Below are positions 46,301-52,400 of a DNA stretch of 64,000 nucleotides, piece after piece. Every line of letters begins with the position of its first letter. Position 1 is the first letter of the stretch. The notes under the pieces are model-generated. The model was given only the letters and a program-made list of their open reading frames with translations. It was not told the origin of the DNA and did no database searches. Made by a program: the position numbers and the translations under genes. The stretch is from Salvelinus alpinus (Eukaryota > Chordata > Actinopteri > Salmoniformes > Salmonidae), in contig NC_092091.1 in the NCBI RefSeq assembly GCF_045679555.1, positions 93,142,190-93,206,189 on the forward strand. Reading direction: 5' to 3'.

Positions 46301-46321
46301 TCTCTCCCCAGAGAGACTCAT
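28329..46321 (-). CDS. NLR gene B: FISNA/NACHT-LRR-B30.2-FIIND-CARD, complete
   Basis: Exons on the minus strand: 46321-45960, 45708-45542, 45439-43084, 43000-42827, 42747-42574, 42410-42237, 41717-41671, 41534-40985, 40024-39981, 39351-39314, 38836-38772, 38640-38426, 38237-37981, 37351-37217, 37089-36957, 36855-36826, 29528-29246, 28335-28329. They sum to 5211 nt, 1736 codons plus stop, with no internal stop. Order: N-terminal repeats; FISNA/NACHT with Walker A GIAGIGKT (about 274-281) and Walker [10 protein letters not shown] (345-353); KLTSD array (629-803); LRRs; B30.2; FIIND with His1469 and Phe1495-Ser1496; CARD. Known family role: cytosolic sensor whose self-cleaved UPA-CARD fragment activates caspase-1; here this is inferred. 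A LINE, a Tc1 relic and an L2 lie in the 7.3 kb pre-CARD intron. Upstream promoter and any 5' UTR exon are not identified. Confidence 0.87.
28398..29085. repeat. 36-bp minisatellite, about 19 copies (last intron, gene B)
   Basis: Units of gatacacctgagataatgat then gtgatgatggtcctat. The unit length is a multiple of three with no stop, so it gives 239- and 250-residue repetitive minus-strand ORFs ([12 protein letters not shown] units) that I reject as genes. Gene A has three copies. Confidence 0.95.
29246..29528 (-). CDS. Gene B CARD exon
   Basis: 283-nt exon with the same borders and phase as gene A's. It reads [35 protein letters not shown] and [19 protein letters not shown]. Differences from A are few (Arg-Ala to Gly-Val, Gly to Asp). 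Same inferred role: C-terminal CARD for caspase-1 or ASC recruitment. Confidence 0.9.
29682..31179 (+). mobile_element. 5'-truncated L2 LINE in gene B pre-CARD intron
   Basis: Starts abruptly inside the RT region at gtcaacaactacagaccagt and runs through YADD to FKEYLG (stop near 31015), poly-C and the same hairpin/(TAAATG)n tail. It lies antisense to gene B. Gene A's intron (13175-13195) is the empty site. Flanks catattcaattcatat and tatattcaagtc suggest a duplication of about 8-12 bp. 5' truncation is the usual outcome of target-primed reverse transcription. Confidence 0.9.
32022..32350 (+). pseudogene. Tc1-like transposase fragment
   Basis: 117-residue frame covering the catalytic half of a Tc1-type transposase ([45 protein letters not shown]). 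The expected Asp of the QxDNxxxH segment is Asn here (FQQNNNLQH), so a catalytic residue appears lost. It is interrupted by the LINE, the N-terminal part is degraded, and it cannot be functional. Confidence 0.75.
32346..35850 (-). mobile_element. Non-LTR retrotransposon (Jockey/Rex1-like), apparently full length
   Basis: Runs from a GATGGCCGCC-containing 5' start near 35850 to a (TTTGA)n tail at 32346-32365 (plus strand tcaaatcaaatcaaat). The 3' UTR contains a duplicated segment (agtagatggtatagagtacg and again agtagatgatatagagtac). It is inserted in the Tc1 relic; aaatct at both sides (32342-32347 and 35851-35856) may be a short target duplication. Its transcription direction matches gene B. 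Confidence 0.8.
32880..35825 (-). CDS. LINE endonuclease-reverse transcriptase, open 981 residues
   Basis: A single open frame. The endonuclease part has [27 protein letters not shown] (about residue 140), [10 protein letters not shown] (about 264) and [10 protein letters not shown]. The reverse transcriptase part has [32 protein letters not shown] (about 668), [17 protein letters not shown] (about 724) and the catalytic FADD (about 750). The C-terminus carries the usual [15 protein letters not shown] end. I see no stops or frameshifts, unlike most genomic LINE copies. The start Met at 35825 is the first in frame and lies about 25 bp from the element's 5' end. Clade assignment is by motif style only. 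Confidence 0.8.
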   Translation of the reverse strand: MAAPLRVPWKICSILFFYVLFLTSVPQVILGFITYSREELLNIRLTSTHHRSYQEYDFPETDPVFCLPPNTMDLIPAGDPVRRRKRGKRGGLLARLRRRAHRAPLPSILLANVQSLDNKVDEIRARVAFQRDIRDCNVLCFTETWLTQETLTESVQPAGFFMHRADRNKHLSGKKRGGGVCLMINETWCDHHNNTQELKSFCSPDLEFLTIKCRPHYLPREFSSIIITAVYIPPQADTSMALNELYLTLCKLETTHPEAAFIVAGDFNKANLKTKLPKFYQHIDCATRAGKTLDHCYTNFRDAYKALPRPPFGKADHDSILLIPAYKQKLKQQAPALRSVQRWSDQSDSTLQDCFDHADWNMFRIASNNNIDEYADSVSEFIRKCIDDVVPTATIKTFPNQKPWIDGSIRVKLKARTTAFNQGKVTGSMTEYKQCSYSLRKAIKQAKSQYRDKIESQFNSSDTRGMWQGLQSITDYKKKTSPVADQDVLLPDRLNNFFARFEDNTVPLTRPPTKTCGLSFTAAEVSKTFKRVNPRKAAGPDGIPSRVLRACADQLAGVFTNIFNQSLSQSAVPTCFKRATIVPVPKKAKVTELNDYRPVALTSVIMKCFERLVKDHITSTLPDTLDPLQFAYRPNRSTDDAIATTLHTALTHLDKRNTHVRMLFIDYSSAFNTIVPSKLVIKLETLGLDPALCNWVLDFLTGRPQVVRVGNNISTPLILNTGAPQGCVLSPLLYSLFTHDCVAMHASNSIIKFADDTTVVGLITNNDETAYREEVRALGVWCQENNLTLNVNKTKEMIVDFRKQQREHPPIHIDGSVVEKVESFKFLGVHITDKLNWSTHTDSVVKKAQQRLFNLRRLKKSGLSPKALTNFYRCTIESILSGCITAWYGNCSAHNRKALQRVVRSAERITGGKLPALQDTYTTRCHRKAIKIIKDNNHPSHCLFTPLSSRRRGQYRCIKAGTERLKNSFYLKAIRLLNSHH
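36256..36765. repeat. 34-bp minisatellite, about 15 copies (gene B intron)
   Basis: Units of catgactcatgaagacctt then catcaccccactgaa. Gene A has two units (11515-11590). Confidence 0.95.
36826..37351 (-). CDS. Gene B FIIND exons, UPA half
   Basis: Exons 37351-37217 (135 nt), 37089-36957 (133 nt), 36855-36826 (30 nt), same sizes and phases as in gene A. They read [37 protein letters not shown] and [10 protein letters not shown]. Sequence is highly similar to A with scattered substitutions. Confidence 0.8.
37500..37855. mobile_element. SINE-like dispersed repeat (gene B copy)
   Basis: Reverse of 10445-10805, in the same intron between ZU5 and UPA exons: ccaggtaagttgactgagaa at the left and tcttccctctggtcggagga on the reverse strand at the right. 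Confidence 0.6.
37981..38836 (-). CDS. Gene B FIIND exons, ZU5 half with self-cleavage site
   Basis: Exons 38836-38772 (65 nt), 38640-38426 (215 nt), 38237-37981 (257 nt). They read [54 protein letters not shown] and [15 protein letters not shown]. The His of ILHVEE and the Ser of PKF|SPI are 27 residues apart, the spacing of the catalytic His and cleavage Ser in human NLRP1. Predicted cleavage after Phe1495 would leave a 241-residue UPA-CARD fragment. Confidence 0.85.
38868..38994. mobile_element. Palindromic MITE (gene B copy)
   Basis: Same palindrome as 9292-9420, reversed: ggggcctgtttcctggatac and gtgtctgggaaactggtcc at the two ends. Confidence 0.65.
39314..39351 (-). CDS. Gene B 38-nt linker exon
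   Basis: Reads [13 protein letters not shown] between cttcag and gtaagt; same length and phase as gene A's exon at 8934-8971. Confidence 0.8.
39601..39870. mobile_element. Small inverted-repeat element (gene B copy)
   Basis: Ends taaaggtagagtcagct and gctgactcgacctttaa; the counterpart of 8427-8684 in the same intron. Confidence 0.7.
39981..40024 (-). CDS. Gene B linker exon 2 (single copy)
   Basis: A 44-nt exon after caacaccag reading [15 protein letters not shown]; the donor is gtgagcg. It joins B30.2 to the FIIND linker in phase. Gene A has a 48-bp internal duplication here. Confidence 0.8.
40240..40930. repeat. Minisatellite, about 54-bp unit, about 13 copies (gene B)
   Basis: Units of tctaactgtctgtaggtcca then acagaacacattaaaacacaccactactactaa. 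The counterpart of 6780-7285 in gene A, longer and more regular. Confidence 0.95.
40985..41534 (-). CDS. Gene B B30.2 (PRY-SPRY) exon
   Basis: A 550-nt exon between ctacag and gtgagt. [22 protein letters not shown] and [48 protein letters not shown] and [11 protein letters not shown]. Compared with A it carries an 11-residue insertion (around PPFFFNCRY) between PRY and SPRY and lacks about 26 residues in two loops. The changes are in frame and lie outside the conserved strands. As in A, a TGA directly follows if the donor is not used. Confidence 0.9.
41671..41717 (-). CDS. Gene B linker exon ([11 protein letters not shown])
   Basis: 47-nt exon, [16 protein letters not shown] type reading, phase-matched to LRR and B30.2 exons. 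The donor is gtaatt here rather than gtaagt as in gene A, so it may be weaker. Confidence 0.75.
41808..42048. repeat. 60-bp minisatellite, 4 copies (gene B intron)
   Basis: Reverse of the gene A array at 3474-4013 (ttcattactagagacatac then aggtattctatcctacctactgcatacagaacagagtacaa). Four copies against nine. Confidence 0.95.
42237..43000 (-). CDS. Gene B three LRR exons
   Basis: Exons 43000-42827, 42747-42574 and 42410-42237, each exactly 174 nt and in phase. They contain [26 protein letters not shown] and [17 protein letters not shown]. One LRR fewer than gene A. Confidence 0.88.
43084..45439 (-). CDS. Gene B FISNA/NACHT exon with pentapeptide array
   Basis: A 2356-nt exon typical of fish NLRs. 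Beginning: [19 protein letters not shown] and [15 protein letters not shown] (the FISNA segment). [13 protein letters not shown] (Walker A), VFIFDGLDE (Walker B), [14 protein letters not shown], the winged-helix region and [17 protein letters not shown]. After KFWSY comes 35 [10 protein letters not shown] units, then [18 protein letters not shown], which continues as in gene A. ATP binding and hydrolysis residues appear intact. The array lies between the helical NACHT-associated domain and the segment before the LRRs. Confidence 0.9.
43560..44084 (-). repeat. In-frame 15-bp coding minisatellite, 35 copies
   Basis: Units of aagttgacgtccgac type (sense KLTSD; seven KLTTD variants, one KLRSD). 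Length 525 bp, 175 residues (629-803). Third-position and Ser/Thr variants are interspersed, so it is not a perfect recent slip. Open frames on the other strand (TCRTS, NLSDV repeats) are shadows. Confidence 0.95.
45542..45708 (-). CDS. Gene B N-terminal exon 2
   Basis: A 167-nt exon (ttcag|tatccag to agaagaa|gtaaga) reading [20 protein letters not shown], then [15 protein letters not shown]. The SPxxSxxSMKSDxP pattern is characteristic of the N-terminal part of fish NLRC3-like/NLR-C proteins. Phases match both neighbours. Confidence 0.82.
45960..46321 (-). CDS. Gene B first coding exon of 15-residue repeats
   Basis: Starts ATG at 46321 and reads eight imperfect units of [15 protein letters not shown] (some shorter, some beginning Thr), then MTQDTSSK before gtaaga. 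MSLSGEREE is the usual start of many fish NLRs, so the normal N-terminus has been multiplied. Four units begin with Met, so several start sites are possible; I chose the outermost because the frame has no Met further out before tgacttacatctaaa. Acidic/polar and probably unstructured. Confidence 0.82.
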
Positions 46322-46463
46322 TTTAGATGTAAGTCACAGCTCACTCAGCTACAATGAGAAGAAACAGAACAGTCAATATTTCTGAACATTGTTGAAGAAC
46401 CATAAACAATGACAACACATTTACTATCTGTGGTCAAAGAGTACAATCAGCGACTTCATATTC

Positions 46464-46777
46464 TATTCAAACATACACAGTCCAATATGTTATTAAACAT
46501 ACACAGTCCAATATGTTATTAAACATACACAGTCCAATATGTTATTAAACATACACAGTCCAATATGTTATTAAACATACACAGTCCAATATGTTATTAA
46601 ACATACACAGTCCAATATGTTATAAAACATACACAGTCCAATATGTTATAAAACATACACAGTCCAATATGTTATTAAACATACACAGTCCAATATGTTA
46701 TTAAACATACACAGTCCAATATGTTATTAAACATACACAGTCCAATATGTTATTAAACATACACAATCCAATATGTT
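46464..46777. repeat. 26-bp minisatellite, about 12 copies
   Basis: Units of acatacacagtccaatatgt then tattaa, directly upstream of gene B. Some units read tataa instead of tatta. Confidence 0.95.
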
Positions 46778-46794
46778 ATTCTTTTGATTTGACT

Positions 46795-47313
46795 TGGATC
46801 CCCTCACTCCATAACAACAGCTAGTCTACCTGGTTGGATCCCCTGACTCCATAACAACAGCTAGTCTACCTGGTTGGATCCCCTGACTCCATAACAACAG
46901 CTAGTCTACCTGGTTGGATCCCCTGACTCCATAACAACAGCTAGCCTACCTGGTTGGATCCCCTGACTCCATAACAACAGCACGTCTACCTGGTTGGATC
47001 CCCTGACTCCATAACTACAGCTAGTCTACCTGGTTGTATCCCCTGACTCCATAACAACAGCTAGTCTACGTGGTTGGATCCCCTGACTCCATAACAACAG
47101 CTAGTCTACCTGGTTGGATCCCCTGACTCCATAACAACAGCTAGCCTACCTGGTCGGATCCCCTGACTCCATAACAACAGCTAGTCTACCTGGTTGGATC
47201 CCCTGACTCCATAACAACAGCTAGTCTACCTGGTTGGATCCCCTGACTCCATAACAACAGCTAGTCTACCTGGTTGGATCCCCTGACTCCATAACAACAA
47301 CTAGTCTACCTGG
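46795..47313. repeat. 40-bp minisatellite, 13 copies
   Basis: Units of ggttggatcccctgactcca then taacaacagctagtctacct, with few variants. Its right edge abuts, and appears to have cut, the Tc1-like element at 47314. Confidence 0.95.
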
Positions 47314-47911
47314 GGTCAACACACACAACTGACATCGACTTTTGTGGCCTGCTGGAGGTCATTTTGCAGGGCTCTGGCAGTGCACCTCCTTGCACAAAGG
47401 CGGAGGTAGCGGTCCTGCTGCTGGGTTGTTGCCCTCCTATGGCCTCCTCCGCGTCTCCTGATGTACTGGCCTGTCTCCTGGTAGCGCCTCCATGCTCTGG
47501 ACACTACGCTGACAAACACAGCAAACCTTCTTGCCACAGCTCGCATTGATGTGCCATCCTGGATGAACTGCACTACCTGAGCCACTTGTGTGGGTTGTAG
47601 ACTCCGTCTCATGCTACCACTAGAGTGAAATCACCGCCAGCATTCAAAAGTGACCAAAACATCAGCCAGGAAGCATAGGAACTGAGAAGTGGTCTGTGGT
47701 CACCACCTGCAGAACCATTCCTTTATTGGGGGTGTCTTGCTAATTGCCTATAATTTCCACCTTTTGTCTATTCCATTTGCACAACAGCATGTGAAATGTA
47801 TTGTCAATCAGTGTTGCTTCCTAAGTGGACAGTTTGATTTCACAGAAGTGTGATTGACTTGGAGTTACATTGTGTTGTTTAAGTGTTCCCTTTATTTTTT
47901 TGAGCAGTGTA
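47314..47911 (-). mobile_element. Tc1-like transposon, 5' part with terminal repeat
   Basis: The end at 47911 (sense TACACTGCTCAAAAAAATAA) is a terminus I recognise from fish Tc1-like elements. Non-coding leader runs to about 47613, then the transposase start. The 3' half of the element is missing, replaced by the 40-bp array. Confidence 0.8.
47316..47612 (-). pseudogene. Tc1-like transposase N-terminal fragment
   Basis: 98-residue frame from [18 protein letters not shown] through the helix-turn-helix segment [16 protein letters not shown] and the GRPR-like [11 protein letters not shown] stretch to [18 protein letters not shown]-binding half only; the catalytic half is absent, so this is a dead fragment. 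Confidence 0.8.
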
Positions 47912-48600
47912 GTTTATATTTATGTCATGTAAAGTCTTCATACACTTAATGCAAGTATTCAGCCCACAACTTCATATTCTATCTGGTAAGATTTTTTTTT
48001 TTTTTTTTATTATTTTATTTCATGATATCATTGAGTGATGTTTTGCAGTGCTACCAGGAGAGGGCAGTGTGAGAACAATGTTTGTCAGAAAGACGCTAGA
48101 CGGTCATATCTGTGTTGTTGTGGTCACACACTTATTTATAAAGACCTTTTTACATCAGCAGATGTCACAAAGTGCTTATACAGAAACCCAGCCTAGAGGG
48201 ACCGGAAACTAAACTGTTACAGGTCTCAGGAACGAGTGACGTCACCGATTGAAACGCTATTAGCGCGCACTAGCTAGCTATCTAGCTAGCCATTTCATAC
48301 CAGTTACATGCAGGCTTCCATTCACATTCATCAGATTAATTCAAGTAAGTAAAAGTCTAGATTCTATTTAGCAAAACCATGATTTAAAAATAATTATATT
48401 CTTGATTTGAGTGGTTCTGCAGTGACACCAGCAGAGGGCAGTGTGACAACAACAATCAGGTTTGGCAGAAGGACTCTAGACGTTCTTATCTGTGGTAATA
48501 ACATGGTAGAATGTAACCAACAATGATTTAGCAAATACTAAAAAAAACAGACTAATTATACATTTATAGCACGATGTACATTAATGAAAATATAAGTTTA
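47912..48600. repeat. Mosaic of short dispersed-repeat fragments
   Basis: 47915-48125 and 48410-48500 share the ccaggagagggcagtgtga module also found in the spacer (26703-27000). 48130-48195 (acatcagcagatgtcacaaa) resembles a common salmonid repeat. 48210-48300 contains agtgacgtcaccgattgaaa with a CRE-type TGACGTCA at 48237-48244. No gene can be supported. Confidence 0.5.
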
Positions 48601-48624
48601 AGGAAAGAGACTGAATTTTAATAC

Positions 48625-48640
48625 AAATGGTTTATTATTA
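48625..48640 (-). promoter_or_regulatory. Candidate txn polyadenylation signal
   Basis: Plus-strand tttattattatac gives AATAAA on the minus strand, about 830 bp past the txn stop codon. An AATAAA also overlaps the stop codon itself (ACAAATAAACAC). Which one is used cannot be told; if this one, the 3' UTR would include the 46-bp minisatellite. Confidence 0.25.
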
Positions 48641-48654
48641 TACATTATTGACCC

Positions 48655-48820
48655 ATCCCTGGGTAGGAGAGAGAGACGGAGAGAGGGAGACCGGGGGGGA
48701 GAGAGGGGGAGAGAGGGAGAGACGGGGGGTAGAGAGGGAGAGACGGGGAGACTTGGGGGGAGAGAGAGAGGGAGGGAGACGGTGTGGGGGGGGAGAGAGG
48801 AAGACGGGGGAGGGAAAACA
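48655..48820. repeat. GA-rich low-complexity tract
   Basis: Purine-rich gagagaggga/gacggggg sequence; long ORFs on both strands are compositional. Confidence 0.9.
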
Positions 48821-48911
48821 GAGGAAGGTGAAGGGCATATTCTATTTAGATGGGGGGAGGAGAAAGGGAGGAGAGGGTGGAAGGCATTCAGGCATCCTGC
48901 CAAATCAGTTG

Positions 48912-49325
48912 AGGAGAGGATGGAGGCTTTGGGGCGTCCTCAGGTGAACTGAGACAGAGGAGAGGATGGAGGCTTTGGGGCGTCCTCAGGTGAACTGAGA
49001 CAGAGGAGAGGATGGAGGCTTTGGGGCGTCCTCAGGTGAACTGAGACAGAGGAGAGGATGGAGGCTTTGGGGCGTCCTCAGGTGAACTGAGACAGAGGAG
49101 AGGATGGAGGCTTTGGGGCGTCCTCAGGTGAACTGAGACAGAGGAGAGGATGGAGGCTTTGGGGCGTCCTCAGGTGAACTGAGACAGAGGAGAGGATGGA
49201 GGCTTTGGGGCGTCCTCAGGTGAACTGAGACAGAGGAGAGGATGGAGGCTTTGGGGCGTCCTCAGGTGAACTGAGACAGAGGAGAGGATGGAGGATTTGG
49301 GGTGTCCTCAGGTGAACTGAGACAG
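48912..49325. repeat. 46-bp minisatellite, 9 copies
   Basis: Units of gaggatggaggctttggggc then gtcctcaggtgaactgagacagagga, very uniform; downstream of the txn stop codon. Confidence 0.95.
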
Positions 49326-49461
49326 GTGAGAGTTGGAGAGGAGACAGACAGGTGTGAGAGAGGAGAGGAGACAGACAGGTGAGAGAGAGGAGAGGAGACA
49401 GACAGGTGAGAGAGAGGAGAGGAGACAGACAGGTGAGAGAGAGGAGAGGAGACAGACAGGT
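49326..49461. repeat. About 26-bp minisatellite, 5 copies
   Basis: Units of gagagaggagaggagacaga then caggt, ending directly before the txn stop codon region. Confidence 0.9.
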
Positions 49462-49467
49462 GTGTGT

Positions 49468-52400
49468 TTATTTGTGAGTGTTGACCAGCTCCTCCAGTTT
49501 GGCCTGATTGGACCCTGAGAACTCCTCCACCTGGAACACAACGACCAATCAAATCAGTTATTCAACAAATCAACCAACCAACCAATGAATGACTCAATCA
49601 CCTAACCAATCAATGAATCAAATCAGTTATTCAACAAATCAACCAACCAACCAACAAATTAATGACTCAATCACCTAACCAATCAATTAATCAAATCAGT
49701 TATTCAACAAATCAACCAACCAATTGTATGTTTAAGTGGAGACAGCGATGCACGAAGTAAACAAACAATATGGGAATTTGGGCTCGATTTCCACAACAAA
49801 CTAACATGCTGACCAGACCGGACACGTCGCGAGCGTCGCAAAATAAATTTAGATATCCATGTTATTCAATTATTGCGCGCGCCAATGAGCGTCTGCAACA
49901 CCAAGGGCTAAAATAGAACTCGTTCCTATTTCTGATGCAGATCGCGCTGCAAGTCCTGCCTCTCCCATCTCCTCATTGGTTTATAGAAGCGGGTACCCAC
50001 GTGCCATCTCCTCATTGGTTATACCCACGTGGGTGATAGAAAGACGAACTGTTTTGCCGGTAGTCGTGGTAATACAATGAAAGTTTAGATGCCAATCACC
50101 ATATAATTTAAACGATGAAAAAGCCTGGAAGGAGGAGAGATGACTAGAAACGATTCGGTTGACCGTTTTATATGTGGATTAATTGTCCGAGTAGAGATCC
50201 TTGTCCATTTCAGGTAAAATAACAACTCAATGTTTATATCCCAGGACAAATTAGCTAGCAACAGCAAGCTAGCTAAATAGGACAAATGAACGTTAGCTAG
50301 CAAGTGCAAGCTAACTAGCTAAATTTACCATACATGTTTAATGCTTTTTGACCTGTCCCCAAATTAATTGAATTGGTTCAGAGTTTGTTTTGATATTTTA
50401 ACCTGCGTATCGTGATCGCGTTTGGTGTGGGGGGGGGGGGTGCAAAATACATTTATGCACGATAGCGCACGCGCGCAGCCGGTTTGGGCAAGGTGTAAGA
50501 GATTTGAAGCGCGAGTAAACTTCTCTGCTGTTTCCTGTCCCGTTTTACAGCAGAATGTGTCACAAAGTGGTTTAAGATTAGGAACTGTCTCTTTAAGACT
50601 CCCAGCAGACTCCTACCTTCTAGTTAATATTAGGAACTGTCTCTTTAAGACTACCAGCAGACTCCTACCTTCTAGTTAATATTAGGAACTGTCTCTTTAA
50701 GACTACCAGCAGACTCCTACCTTCTAGTTAATATTAGGAACTGTCTCTTTAAGACTCCCAGCAGACTCCTACCTTCTAGTTAATATTAGGAACTGTCTCT
50801 TTAAGACTCCCAGCAGACTCCTACCTTCTAGTTAATATTAGGAACTGTCTCTTTAAGACTCCCAGCAGACTCCTACCTTCTAGTTAATATTAGGAACTGT
50901 CTCTTTAAGACTCCCAGCAGACTCCTACCTTCTAGTTAATATTAGGAACTGTCTCTTTAAGACTCCCAGCAGACTCCTACCTTCTAGTTAATATTAGGAA
51001 CTGTCTCTTAAAGACTACCAGCAGACTCCTACCTTCTAGTTAATATTAGGAACTGTCTCTTTAAGACTACCACCAGACTCCTACCTTCTAGTTAATATTA
51101 GGAACTGTCTCTTTAAGACTACCAGCAGACTCCTACCTTCTTCTCGTTAATATTAGGAACTGTCTCTTTAAGACTACCAGCAGACTCCTACCTTCTAGTT
51201 AATATTAGGAACTGTCTCTTTAAGACTACCAGCAGACTCCTACCTTCTAGTTAATATTAGGAACTGTCTCTTTAAGACTACCAGCAGACTCCTACCTTCT
51301 AGTTAATATTAGGAACTGTCTCTTTAAGACTACCAGCAGACTCCTACCTTCTAGTTAATATTAGGAACTGTCTCTTTAAGACTACCAGCAGACTCCTACC
51401 TTCTAGTTAATATTAGGAACTGTCTCTTTAAGACTCCCAGCAGACTCCTACCTTCTAGTTAATATTAGGAACTGTCTCTTTAAGACTACCACCAGACTCC
51501 TACCTTCTAGTTAATATTAGGAACTGTCTCTTTAAGACTCCCAGCAGACTCCTACCTTCTAGTTAATATTAGGAACTGTCTCTTTAAGACTACCAGCAGA
51601 CTCCTACCTTCTAGTTAATATTAGGAACTGTCTCTTTAAAGACTACCAGCAGACTCCTACCTTCTAGTTAATATTAGGAACTGTCTCTTTAAAGACTACC
51701 AGCAGACTCCTACCTTCTAGTTAATATTAGGAACTGTCTCTTTAAGACTACCAGCAGACTCCTACCTTCTAGTTAATATTAGGAACTGTCTCTTTAAGAC
51801 TACCAGCAGACTCCTACCTTCTAGTTAATATTAGGAACTGTCTCTTTAAGACTACCAGCAGACTCCTACCTTCTTCTCGTTAATATTAGGAATTGTCTCT
51901 TTAAGACTACCAGCAGACTCCTACCTTCTAGTTAATATTAGGAACTGTCTCTTTAAGACTACCAGCAGACTCCTACCTTCTAGTTAATATTAGGAACTGT
52001 CTCTTTAAGACTACCAGCAGACTCCTACCTTCTAGTTAATATTAGGAACTGTCTCTTTAAGACTACCAGCAGACTCCTACCTTCTAGTTAATATTAGGAA
52101 CTGTCTCTTTAAGACTACCAGCAGACTCCTACCTTCTAGTTAATATTAGGAACTGTCTCTTTAAGACTCCCAGCAGACTCCTACCTTCTAGTTAATATTA
52201 GGAACTGTCTCTTTAAGACTCCCAGCAGACTCCTACCTTCTAGTTAATATTAGGAACTGTCTCTTTAAGACTACCAGCAGACTCCTACCTTCTAGTTAAT
52301 ATTAGGAACTGTCTCTTAAAGACTACCAGCAGACTCCTACCTTCTAGTTAATATTAGGAACTGTCTCTTTAAGACTACCACCAGACTCCTACCTTCTAGT

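Noticed and set aside
46464-47313. CRISPR-like regular repeats
   Set aside because: Head-to-tail minisatellites without unique spacers, in a vertebrate context.
48598-48947. ORFs rich in Arg/Glu/Gly or Ser/Pro in GA-rich DNA
   Set aside because: Low-complexity purine tract, no conserved features.
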